From Flavobacterium sp. Root935 (GTDB lineage Bacteria > Bacteroidota > Bacteroidia > Flavobacteriales > Flavobacteriaceae), in NCBI RefSeq assembly GCF_001429295.1, contig NZ_LMJL01000010.1, forward strand, positions 484,451 to 548,353: 63,903 nt of DNA, in the 5' to 3' direction. The notes under the pieces were generated by a model. That model was given only the letters and a program-made list of their open reading frames with translations. It did not search any database and was not told the origin of the DNA. Shown here piece after piece: positions 18,828-27,535 of this stretch (the stretch's first letter is position 1; the number at the start of each line of letters is the position of its first letter). Both the position numbers and the translations under genes were made by a program.

Positions 18828-20519
18828 TTAGTTTCTAGGAGATTTTCTCTTTTCAGATTTTGAACCAACTCTAGACATTGCACATCTAAATCCAATATAA
18901 TCAGTTGCCATATCTTGAGGGAAGTATCTTCTTTGAGCTGGATCTAACCAATAAGCTCTATCTCTCCAAGAACCTCCTTTGTAAACTCTTACTTTATCAT
19001 CGATTAAAGTAGTACGTTTACTAGAGTTATCATATTTTCTAATCATCTTACCTAAACTGTCTGTTGTTACATTATGTTTAGGAGAATTGTACATTGCTTG
19101 ATCAGCTTTAGCGCCAGACTCTGAATCTCCAAAGTCAAAATATCTAGAAGATTGTTTATCACCATCTCTGTAATTGATATTATTACTTGTACTGAAATTC
19201 GTTCTTAAATATGTTTCTTGTTCGTCAACTGGAACTTGAGCAATTTCTCCTGGAAGATTTCTTGCTATAACTTTACCGTTGCTTAAAGTATCATATTTAA
19301 TGTTAGAAGTTGAAACGATTTCAACTTTACCGTCTTTACCAATTTTGTTTTTAGCATATTGATTTCCTCTATAGTAGTTAAAATCATTTGCTTCATTATC
19401 AATAATAGGTCTGTAAACATCGGCAACCCATTCTGCAACGTTTCCAGCCATATCATAAAGACCGAAATCGTTTGGAGCGTAGCTTTTCACAGCATTTGTA
19501 ATATCTGCTCCGTCATCTGACCAACCTGCAATTCCACCGTAGTCACCGTTTCCTTGTTTAAAGTTAGCCAATTGATCACCTCTGTTTTTACGTTTGCTAG
19601 AACGTGTGTAATCTCCAGACCATGGATATTTCTTTTGACCTTTGTAGATATTGTATTCTCTTTGTCCAACATCAGCTGCAGCAGCATATTCCCATTCTGC
19701 TTCAGTAGGAAGTCTGTATTCTGGCAAAATGATTCCAGAAGAACGTTGAGCGTAAACATTTTTCTCTTCAGGAACTACACCGTCTTTACCAGCTTTAGGT
19801 CTTTTCCCTCCAGGATTTTTCTTTAACACAATCTCTTCGCTACCACCACGTGATGTACTTGGAGACATTAAGTAACCTTCAGTGTTAAATGCATTATCAG
19901 CACTAACTTCATTCGTTTTAGCACCTTTTTTAAGATACCCGTTTTTCTCTAAAACAGCTTCGTTTACACGGTCTGTTCTCCATTTACTAAATTCAACTGC
20001 TTGAATCCAGTTAACACCAACTACAGGATAGTTAGCATAAGATGGGTGTCTTAAATAGTTGTTTGTCATCGTTTCGTTATATCCTAAACGATTTCTCCAA
20101 ACAAGAGTATCTGGCGATGCTCCTTCGTAAATATTTTTGTAATTTTCTTCAGTTGGCGGGAAAACTTTCTTTAACCATTCTAGGTATTCTAAGTACATAC
20201 CATTCGTAACTTCGGTTTCGTCCATGTAGAATGACTGAACGTGTTGTTGAGTTGGTGTGTTATTCCAATCATGCATAACATCATCCTGTACTTTACCCAT
20301 AGTAAACGTACCTCCTTCAACAAAAACCAAACCAGGACCAGCCTGTTGTTTTTTCCCTGCATTTCTAGCAGCAGTTCCATTCTGACTATCTACATCCCAG
20401 CCAGTTGCTCTAGAAGCGTGAGAGGAACTAGATTTTTTGCTACAACTAGCCATGCCCAACATCAATACCATTGACATCATTAATTGCAAGGCTACAATTT
20501 TGTTTACTTTCATACTCAT
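18828..20519 (-). CDS. gldJ: gliding motility lipoprotein GldJ
   Basis: GldJ is an outer-membrane lipoprotein needed for gliding and for stability of the GldK-N part of the type IX secretion machinery. This 563-residue protein has a lipobox GMASC (C26) and a formylglycine-generating-enzyme/sulfatase-modifying fold without oxidase function: FVEGGTFTMG near residue 50, DETEVTN, YRLPTEAEWEYAA, YDMAGNVAEWVAD and a C-terminal VYKGGSWRD...IGFRCAM. Two in-frame ATGs, two codons apart, are both possible starts. It lies divergent from porU, the same linkage as in F. johnsoniae. Confidence 0.95.
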   Translation of the reverse strand: MSMKVNKIVALQLMMSMVLMLGMASCSKKSSSSHASRATGWDVDSQNGTAARNAGKKQQAGPGLVFVEGGTFTMGKVQDDVMHDWNNTPTQQHVQSFYMDETEVTNGMYLEYLEWLKKVFPPTEENYKNIYEGASPDTLVWRNRLGYNETMTNNYLRHPSYANYPVVGVNWIQAVEFSKWRTDRVNEAVLEKNGYLKKGAKTNEVSADNAFNTEGYLMSPSTSRGGSEEIVLKKNPGGKRPKAGKDGVVPEEKNVYAQRSSGIILPEYRLPTEAEWEYAAAADVGQREYNIYKGQKKYPWSGDYTRSSKRKNRGDQLANFKQGNGDYGGIAGWSDDGADITNAVKSYAPNDFGLYDMAGNVAEWVADVYRPIIDNEANDFNYYRGNQYAKNKIGKDGKVEIVSTSNIKYDTLSNGKVIARNLPGEIAQVPVDEQETYLRTNFSTSNNINYRDGDKQSSRYFDFGDSESGAKADQAMYNSPKHNVTTDSLGKMIRKYDNSSKRTTLIDDKVRVYKGGSWRDRAYWLDPAQRRYFPQDMATDYIGFRCAMSRVGSKSEKRKSPRN

Positions 20520-20544
20520 TCTTAGGTGATAAATTTAGGTGCTG

Positions 20545-20573
20545 CAATATAATAATTAACATTTAATTAGCAA
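20545..20573 (-). promoter_or_regulatory. putative gldJ promoter
   Basis: On the minus strand a TTG (20571-20573) is followed after 19 bases by TATATTG (20545-20551), one base short of the Bacteroidota consensus TAnnTTTG. It lies 26 bases upstream of the first gldJ start. Confidence 0.45.
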
Positions 20574-20726
20574 CATCTGTTCTAATAATTTTATTTAGCT
20601 GTTTTTTTACCAGAAAATAACCTTTAGTTACGAACGCAAAAATATACTTTTTATTATTACTGTAACATGAAATACTATATTTTTACTTAATAATTATTTT
20701 TTAATTAAATTTCGCTTTTCAAACCA

Positions 20727-23700
20727 ATGAAACAAGTAATATTCATCTTTATTTTTTTGATTCCAATTCTCTCATTTTCTCAGTTAAATGGGGACGTCAC
20801 GATCAATTGGCAGAACAAAAAGGAGATCAATTACGGCGAAAATAAAATTATTATTCCAACCTTTACCGGAAGCAGTTTTCGCTTCGATATTACAAAAAAA
20901 AGCATAACGTTCCTCCAAAATCTCAACCAATCCAACGTCTCAAACGGCAGCTCGATACAAATTAACAATATTATTTTCGAGTCGGTTTCAAGAGCAGAAT
21001 TAGGAGATTTAACAACTGCAAACATACCTGAAAAACCGAACGAATCTTTATTAATGACAAATTCGCGCGATCTAAAACAATCTTTTCTTTCATTGTATCC
21101 AATAATAAAGGATGGAAGTGGTTTTAAACGTATTAGGTCATTTTCTTACACTATAAACAATTCAACAGCAAGAACAAACAACAATTCATCCTTTCAAAAA
21201 ACTGCTGCAATTTCAAATTCTGTTTTAGCATCTGGAGATTGGTATCGGTTTTATGTTCAAAAATCTGGTGTATATAAAATAAGCAAGTCCTTTTTACAAA
21301 GCTTAGGATTTGATCCTTCGAGAGTTGATCCGAGAAGAATAAAAATTTACGGAAACGGTGGCAAAATGCTTCCTCTGGCCAACAACATCTATTATCCAGA
21401 TGATTTAACTGAAAATGCAATTCAGATTATCGGTGAAGATGACGGCACTTTCAACAATGAAGATTATATTCTTTTTTATGCCGAAGGAGTTGAAAACTGG
21501 AACTCTGAAAGTCAAACCAATCTAAATTTGTACGACACTAAGTCTTATTACTATGTAACTGCGTCTGGGACTGAGGGAAAGAGAATTCCTAATTTAAATC
21601 AGCCAACGGCGAACAGCACTTTAGAACTGAACACGTTTGATGACTATCAATTTCATGAAATCGACCAGACTAACATTGTCCATTTAGGTCGTCAATGGCT
21701 TGGAGAATCTTTTGATATTAATCAGGAACAAGAATTTTCATTCAGTTTTCCAAATCTCGACACTTCTACACCAATAAAAATTGAAGTAAATGCTGCTTCA
21801 GCTGCCTTTACCCCTACTTCATTTATTGTTTCTGCCAACGGACAAAATGTTGGAACTATAAATTTTTCGTCATTAATAACAAATTCAGATACTAAATACT
21901 ACACTGGAAAATTGCCCGCAAACACAACTTTTACAGGAACCGACAACGTAAAAATAAAACTTACCTATAATAATAATGGAGTTCCAGGATCTAAAGGTTA
22001 CTTAGATTACATCAATTTGACAGCAAAACGAAAACTTTTAGGAACTGGAAAGCAATTTTTGTTTCAATACAACAATGCGGGATCTATAAGTGGAGTTGTT
22101 AATTACACGATTGGAAATGCGGCGGGAATAAGTCAGATTTGGGATATTACAGACCTATATAATGTATCAAAAATTGAAAATGCAAATCAATCAACTTTTA
22201 GCTTTAAAGCCAATTTAGGAGAAGTTAGAAAATATGTAACAGTTGATGCTGCGGATTATTACACTCCTTTAAAAGACAACCAGTCAAAAATCGCAAATCA
22301 AAACTTAAAAGGCACAATTTTTAGAAATAGCCAAAATGCTTTTCAAGACATCGATTATGTAATTGTATCTCCAAAATCTTTGATATCTCAAGCAGAAAGA
22401 CTGGCTAGTTTTCATCGCATCAATTCAAACTTAAATGTAAAAGTTATTTCACTAGACCATATTTATCAGGAGTTCTCTTCGGGAAAACAAGATATTGCAG
22501 CTATTCGAAATTGCGTTAAATATATTTACGAGAATGCTTCTTCTTCAGAAAAAAGAATAAAGTATTTAAATCTATTTGGTGATGCTTCGTATGATTACAA
22601 GGACCGAATTTCTAACAACACTAATATTGTACCTATATATCAATCGTTAGTAAGCAATACGGTTGGAGAAGCTGGATTTGCTTCTGATGATTTTTTTGGC
22701 TTTATGGATGCTGATGAAGGAATTATAGCTTACCCTTTTGGAGGAATTGACATTGCAGTTGGAAGAATGCTTGTTTCGGACAATTCGCAAGCACAGGAAA
22801 TGGTCAACAAAGTTTTAGAATATCATGATGCAAAATCGTACGGAAACTGGAGAAACAATTTTGTTTTAATAAGTGATGATTCTGATAAATCTGGAGACGA
22901 AACATTACAGTCCCGCCAAAACGGATTGGCCGATGTGATAACCACAGAAAAACCTTTTTTTAATATCGAAAAAATACTTTTAGATTCTTACACACAAGAA
23001 GCTTCTGCCGGTGGAGCGCGATATCCTAAAGCAAGAACCGATTTTTTTAATGCTTTTGAAAAAGGTGCGTTAGTTTTTAATTATTTGGGACATGGCGGTG
23101 AAGACGGATTAGCAAGTGAACGAATTTGGGAAAAATCAGATGGGCAGAATTTAAACAATCAATACAAATATCCTTTATTTGTTACAATTACCTGTGAATT
23201 TTCAAGATTTGACGATCCAACAAGACCTACAGCTGGAGAATATGTATTTTGGAACCCAAAAGGAGGTGCAATTTCTATGCTGACAACAATTCGTGAAATC
23301 GGCCAGCCAAATGCAGAAGATTTCAATGACATATTAAGCAAAAATCTTCTTTCGTACGGCTCAAATCAATACAATAGCATTGCAGAATCTTTAAGAATTT
23401 CAAAAAACGAAAGACCAAGTTCTGCCAGCAATGTTGTTGTATATATAGGTGATCCTGCTTTGATGTTAGCAATTCCAAAACCTAGGATTAATTTAACAAA
23501 AGTAAATGATATTGTGATTTCTCAAGCTATACCTGATTTAAAATCACTGTCAAAAATCAAAATATCAGGAGAAATTACAGATGAAAACAATACTCTTTTA
23601 AGCAATTATAATGGAGAATTAGCTACCGCCATTTTCGATAAAATGATTACAAATTCGACTTTAAACAATGATGGCTTCAGCCCTCCAATACAATTTAAAA

Positions 23701-24563
23701 CCTTAGGAGAAACGATTTTTAGAGGAAATGCATCTGTCACAAACGGACAATTTGAATTTAGTTTTGTTGTTCCGAGAGACATTAGAATTCCTGTTGATAA
23801 TGGTCGAATTAGTTTTTATTCTAAAAAAAATGAGGCTCTAGAAAACCAAACGGGCTACAATAATAGCATTAAAATTGGAGGAATTAACGAAAATGCACCT
23901 CAGGACAATATAAGTCCAAAAGTTAAGTTATATATGAACGACGAAACTTTTGTGTCTGGAGGCATTACAAATGAGTCTCCTTTCCTTTTAGCCTTTTTAG
24001 AAGACGAAAACGGAATTAATACAGCAAGTGGAATCGGGCATGATATTGTTGCAATTTTAGATGGAGATGTAAGCAATCCTTATATTTTGAATGATTATTA
24101 TCAAACAAAATTAGACGATTACACAAACGGGAACTTACGCTTCCCTTTTAGAAATTTAGCCCCAGGATTACACACCATAAGCTTCACTGCTTGGGATGTT
24201 TATAATAATCCTGTTACCAGCGAAATTCAATTTACAGTTGTTGGAGATGAATCATTGACATTATCACACGTTCTTAATTACCCAAACCCTTTTTCAACTT
24301 ATACACAATTCTGGTTTTCGCATAACAGACCATACGAACCGCTGGAAGTACAGGTTCAAGTTATGACTATTACAGGAAAAGTGGTTTGGACTAAAAATCA
24401 AACAATAACAACAGAAGGATTTTTATCAAGAGAAATAACATGGGACGGAAAGGATGATTTTGGAGACAGAATCGGAAAAGGAGTATATATTTACAAACTC
24501 ACGGTAAAATCAAATTTAACAAATAAAAAAGCAGAAAAATACGAAAAGCTTGTCATCCTATAA
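20727..24563 (+). CDS. porU: type IX secretion system sortase PorU
   Basis: PorU is the cell-surface cysteine protease that removes C-terminal domains from type IX cargo and links them to surface lipopolysaccharide. The 1278-residue protein has a signal peptide (FSQ), a gingipain-type C25 peptidase domain in the middle with the catalytic His in YLGHGGEDG (H789) and Cys in ITCEFSRFDDP (C823), and a C-terminal FlgD-like Ig/secretion-domain region (YPNPFSTYTQFWF ... GKGVYIYKLTV). It is followed by porV 40 bases later, matching the F. johnsoniae order. Confidence 0.95.
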   Translation: MKQVIFIFIFLIPILSFSQLNGDVTINWQNKKEINYGENKIIIPTFTGSSFRFDITKKSITFLQNLNQSNVSNGSSIQINNIIFESVSRAELGDLTTANIPEKPNESLLMTNSRDLKQSFLSLYPIIKDGSGFKRIRSFSYTINNSTARTNNNSSFQKTAAISNSVLASGDWYRFYVQKSGVYKISKSFLQSLGFDPSRVDPRRIKIYGNGGKMLPLANNIYYPDDLTENAIQIIGEDDGTFNNEDYILFYAEGVENWNSESQTNLNLYDTKSYYYVTASGTEGKRIPNLNQPTANSTLELNTFDDYQFHEIDQTNIVHLGRQWLGESFDINQEQEFSFSFPNLDTSTPIKIEVNAASAAFTPTSFIVSANGQNVGTINFSSLITNSDTKYYTGKLPANTTFTGTDNVKIKLTYNNNGVPGSKGYLDYINLTAKRKLLGTGKQFLFQYNNAGSISGVVNYTIGNAAGISQIWDITDLYNVSKIENANQSTFSFKANLGEVRKYVTVDAADYYTPLKDNQSKIANQNLKGTIFRNSQNAFQDIDYVIVSPKSLISQAERLASFHRINSNLNVKVISLDHIYQEFSSGKQDIAAIRNCVKYIYENASSSEKRIKYLNLFGDASYDYKDRISNNTNIVPIYQSLVSNTVGEAGFASDDFFGFMDADEGIIAYPFGGIDIAVGRMLVSDNSQAQEMVNKVLEYHDAKSYGNWRNNFVLISDDSDKSGDETLQSRQNGLADVITTEKPFFNIEKILLDSYTQEASAGGARYPKARTDFFNAFEKGALVFNYLGHGGEDGLASERIWEKSDGQNLNNQYKYPLFVTITCEFSRFDDPTRPTAGEYVFWNPKGGAISMLTTIREIGQPNAEDFNDILSKNLLSYGSNQYNSIAESLRISKNERPSSASNVVVYIGDPALMLAIPKPRINLTKVNDIVISQAIPDLKSLSKIKISGEITDENNTLLSNYNGELATAIFDKMITNSTLNNDGFSPPIQFKTLGETIFRGNASVTNGQFEFSFVVPRDIRIPVDNGRISFYSKKNEALENQTGYNNSIKIGGINENAPQDNISPKVKLYMNDETFVSGGITNESPFLLAFLEDENGINTASGIGHDIVAILDGDVSNPYILNDYYQTKLDDYTNGNLRFPFRNLAPGLHTISFTAWDVYNNPVTSEIQFTVVGDESLTLSHVLNYPNPFSTYTQFWFSHNRPYEPLEVQVQVMTITGKVVWTKNQTITTEGFLSREITWDGKDDFGDRIGKGVYIYKLTVKSNLTNKKAEKYEKLVIL

Positions 24564-24578
24564 TATTATATATATTTG
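24550..24578 (+). promoter_or_regulatory. putative porV promoter inside the 3' end of porU
   Basis: TTG at 24550-24552, an 18-base spacer and a perfect TATATTTG at 24571-24578 match the Bacteroidota sigma consensus. The start of porV follows 25 bases later, so porV could be transcribed independently of porU. Confidence 0.6.
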
Positions 24579-24603
24579 CATCACCAAAACATTAGTCCCA
24601 TAA

Positions 24604-25809
24604 ATGAAAAAAATATCACTTTTATTAATTTGTTTTTTTATTTTCTGCAGTTCAAAGGCCCAGGAATCAAGACCTATAGTAACTGGAGTACCTTTTCTAT
24701 TAGTAGCCGCAGATGCTAGAGCAGCCGGTTTAGCCGACCAAGGTGTCGCTACTTCGTCCGACGTTTTCTCACAACAATGGAATCCCGCTAAATACGCATT
24801 TGCAGAAGATGCTCAGGGTCTTTCTATTAGTTACACACCGTATTTGACGGATCTTGCCAACGACATTTCATTAGGTCAGTTGACTTACTACAACAAAATC
24901 AACGAAAAAAGTGCTTTTGCTGCAAGTTTTCGTTATTTTGGTTTTGGAGGAATTGAACTAAGATACACTGGAGATCCTAACGAAGCTGTACGAGAAGTAA
25001 ATCCAAACGAATTTGCCTTAGACGGATCTTATTCACTAAAATTAAGTGAAAAATTCTCGATGGCAGTTGCAGGACGTTTCATAAACTCTAACCTAAAAGT
25101 CGCTTCAGAAGAAGTTGATGCAACATCTGCCAGTTCTTTTGCTGTCGATGTAGCTGCTTTTTATCAATCAGAAGAAATTGCTTACCAGGATTTCAACGGA
25201 AGATGGAGAGCCGGAATTAACTTTCAGAATTTAGGTCCAAAAATAAGTTATGACAATGATGATGTAAGTTCAAACTTTCTGCCAGCTAATTTAAGATTAG
25301 GTGGAGGATTTGATTTTATTTTTGATGACTACAACAAACTTACTTTAAGCGCCGAACTTACCAAACTTTTAGTTCCGACTCCTCCAGGGATAGGAACTGC
25401 CGTAGACGCAAATGGAGATGGAGATTTTGATGATCCAGAAGACATCACACAACAAGAAGCTACAGATGCTGGATATAGAGACTATAATGATATTGGATGG
25501 TTTCAAGGAGTATTCAAATCATTTGGTGATGCTCCAGGCGGATTTAAAGAAGAAGTAAAAGAAGTTACCTATAGCGTAGCTGCAGAATATATGTACCAAG
25601 ATTCATTTGCAATGCGTTTAGGATACTATCACGAAAGTCCAGAAAAAGGAGCTAAACAATTTTTCTCTTTAGGAGCAGGATTTAAATACAACATTATGAA
25701 AATTGATGTATCTTATCTATTCTCGGCTTCGAAAATAAAAAATCCATTAGAAAACACACTCCGTTTCTCTTTAACGTTTAACTTTGGTGACAAATACGAA
25801 ACTTATTAA
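24604..25809 (+). CDS. porV: type IX secretion system outer-membrane shuttle protein PorV
   Basis: PorV (LptO) is a FadL-like outer-membrane beta-barrel that collects cargo from the SprA translocon and delivers it to PorU. The 401-residue protein has a signal peptide (SSKAQ), the N-terminal PorV signature FLLVAADARAAGLADQGVAT, followed by QQWNPAKYAFA, and alternating beta-strands to a C-terminal FSLTFNFGDKYETY. Adjacent to porU and transcribed in the same direction. A terminator follows at 25837-25875. Confidence 0.95.
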   Translation: MKKISLLLICFFIFCSSKAQESRPIVTGVPFLLVAADARAAGLADQGVATSSDVFSQQWNPAKYAFAEDAQGLSISYTPYLTDLANDISLGQLTYYNKINEKSAFAASFRYFGFGGIELRYTGDPNEAVREVNPNEFALDGSYSLKLSEKFSMAVAGRFINSNLKVASEEVDATSASSFAVDVAAFYQSEEIAYQDFNGRWRAGINFQNLGPKISYDNDDVSSNFLPANLRLGGGFDFIFDDYNKLTLSAELTKLLVPTPPGIGTAVDANGDGDFDDPEDITQQEATDAGYRDYNDIGWFQGVFKSFGDAPGGFKEEVKEVTYSVAAEYMYQDSFAMRLGYYHESPEKGAKQFFSLGAGFKYNIMKIDVSYLFSASKIKNPLENTLRFSLTFNFGDKYETY

Positions 25810-25836
25810 AGAGCTGTATCAAAATAAAAATAACTC

Positions 25837-25875
25837 AATCCAAATTCCGGCATTTTAGGAATTTGGATTTTTTTT
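25837..25875 (+). terminator. porV terminator
   Basis: AATCCAAATTCC (25837-25848) and GGAATTTGGATT (25858-25869) form a perfect 12-bp stem with a 9-base loop, followed by a run of T. Confidence 0.9.
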
Positions 25876-25888
25876 CCCTTAAAAACAG

Positions 25889-26371
25889 ATGAAAGAGATC
25901 AATATAACAACTTCATTTACAATATTTGATAGTTTAAAAGAACTTCCAGAAGAAATTCAGGATTTAATGAATCAAGCAGTCGAAATTAGAAAGAAGGCTT
26001 ACGCGCCCTATTCAAACTTTAGAGTTGGAGCCGCTTTACTTTTAGATAACGGTAAAATTGTTTTAGGTTCCAACCAAGAAAACGCCGCTTATCCCTCTGG
26101 ACTTTGCGCAGAAAGAGTTGCAATTTTTCATGCAGGAAGCATTTATCCTGAAGCCAAAATAACAAAAATGGCTATTACAGCAGCTTCAGACACAAACCAG
26201 ACCACTGCCCCTATTCCGCCATGCGGTTCTTGCCGACAATCAATTGCTGAATACGAAATAAAACAGGACACCCCAATTGAAATCTATTTTATGGGCGAAA
26301 TTGGCGAAGTTTATAAATCTTCATCACTAAAAAATTTACTCCCTTTAATGTTCGACAAAAAGTTCTTGTAA
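25889..26371 (+). CDS. cdd: cytidine deaminase
   Basis: This 160-residue cytidine deaminase converts cytidine or deoxycytidine to uridine or deoxyuridine in pyrimidine salvage. The zinc site is complete: CAE with C73 and the catalytic E75, and PCGSC with C112 and C115. The substrate-binding segment YSNFRVGAAL (41-50) and EN in SNQENAAYPSG are also present. It starts shortly after the porV terminator and probably has its own promoter; its link to the secretion genes appears to be only positional. Confidence 0.95.
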   Translation: MKEINITTSFTIFDSLKELPEEIQDLMNQAVEIRKKAYAPYSNFRVGAALLLDNGKIVLGSNQENAAYPSGLCAERVAIFHAGSIYPEAKITKMAITAASDTNQTTAPIPPCGSCRQSIAEYEIKQDTPIEIYFMGEIGEVYKSSSLKNLLPLMFDKKFL

Positions 26372-26421
26372 AAAAAAGCCAAAAAGTAGCTATTTAATTT
26401 TAGTTCTTAAATGTAATGTCT

Positions 26422-26429
26422 TATTTTTG
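26422..26429 (+). promoter_or_regulatory. putative -7 element of the pdhA operon and structured leader
   Basis: TATTTTTG matches TAnnTTTG. The resulting leader of about 95 bases contains a short GC-rich hairpin, CCCGA pairing with TCGGG at 26432-26446, unusual in this AT-rich DNA. Confidence 0.45.
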
Positions 26430-26530
26430 CATCCCGACCTTTCGGGCGCAAATTTGTGGGAGGAAACTATTTTGCGTTACAGGCACAATAATCGATAACA
26501 CAAACAACTTTAGCAAAAGAAAGAATTCAG

Positions 26531-27529
26531 ATGAAAGAAGTTACAAAAGAGGTATATTTAAAGTGGTATGAGGACATGCTGCTTTGGAGAAAGTTTGAAG
26601 ACAAACTTGCAGCATTATACATTCAACAAAAAGTTAGAGGTTTTCTACACCTATATAATGGTCAAGAAGCTGTATTAGCTGGTGCATTGCACGCTATGGA
26701 TTTGACCAAAGATAAAATGATCACTGCTTACAGAAACCACGTTCAGCCAATTGGTATGGGAGTTGATCCTAGAAATGTAATGGCAGAACTTTTAGGAAAA
26801 GTAACAGGAACTTCTAAAGGTATGGGAGGTTCTATGCACATTTTCTCTAAAGAACACCGTTTTTATGGTGGTCACGGAATCGTTGGTGGACAAATTCCAG
26901 TAGGAGCAGGTTTAGCTTTTGCTGATAAATATTTCAACACTGGTGGTGTTACCATGACTTACTTTGGTGATGGAGCTGCAAGACAAGGTTCTTTACACGA
27001 AGCTTTCAACATGGCTATGTTATGGAAACTTCCAGTTGTATTTATTGTTGAAAACAACGGATATGCAATGGGAACTTCTGTAGAAAGAACTGCAAACCAC
27101 ACTGACATCTGGAAACTAGGTTTAGGTTATGAAATGCCTTGCGGACCGGTTGATGGAATGAATCCAGTAAAAGTTGCTGAAGCTATGCATGAAGCTATCG
27201 AAAGAGCGCGTCGCGGCGATGGACCAACTTTCCTTGAAATGAAAACATACCGTTACAGAGGACACTCTATGTCTGATGCACAATTGTACCGTTCGAAAGA
27301 AGAGGTTGAAGAATACAAAAAAATCGACCCAATTACTCAAGTTCTTGATGTAATTAAGGATCAAAAATATGCTACTGACGAAGAAATTGAAGTAATTGAC
27401 CAAAGAGTTAAAGACTTAGTTGAAGAGTGTGCGAAATTCGCTGAAGAATCTCCATATCCAGACTTACAACAATTATACGATGTAGTATACGCACAAGAAG
27501 ACTATCCATTTACACCTCATAAACTATAA
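26531..27529 (+). CDS. pdhA: pyruvate dehydrogenase E1 component, alpha subunit
   Basis: This 332-residue protein is the thiamine-diphosphate-binding alpha subunit of an alpha2beta2-type E1, which decarboxylates pyruvate and transfers the acetyl group to lipoyl E2. The thiamine motif runs from GDG (146-148) to ENN (174-176); MITAYRNH, GMGGSMHIF and the phosphorylation-loop-like YRYRGHSMSD are also conserved. The E2 gene follows after six bases. The beta subunit gene is not adjacent and must be elsewhere. The pyruvate assignment rests on the E2 partner and overall similarity; a branched-chain enzyme is less likely. Confidence 0.92.
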   Translation: MKEVTKEVYLKWYEDMLLWRKFEDKLAALYIQQKVRGFLHLYNGQEAVLAGALHAMDLTKDKMITAYRNHVQPIGMGVDPRNVMAELLGKVTGTSKGMGGSMHIFSKEHRFYGGHGIVGGQIPVGAGLAFADKYFNTGGVTMTYFGDGAARQGSLHEAFNMAMLWKLPVVFIVENNGYAMGTSVERTANHTDIWKLGLGYEMPCGPVDGMNPVKVAEAMHEAIERARRGDGPTFLEMKTYRYRGHSMSDAQLYRSKEEVEEYKKIDPITQVLDVIKDQKYATDEEIEVIDQRVKDLVEECAKFAEESPYPDLQQLYDVVYAQEDYPFTPHKL

Positions 27530-27535
27530 TTAATT

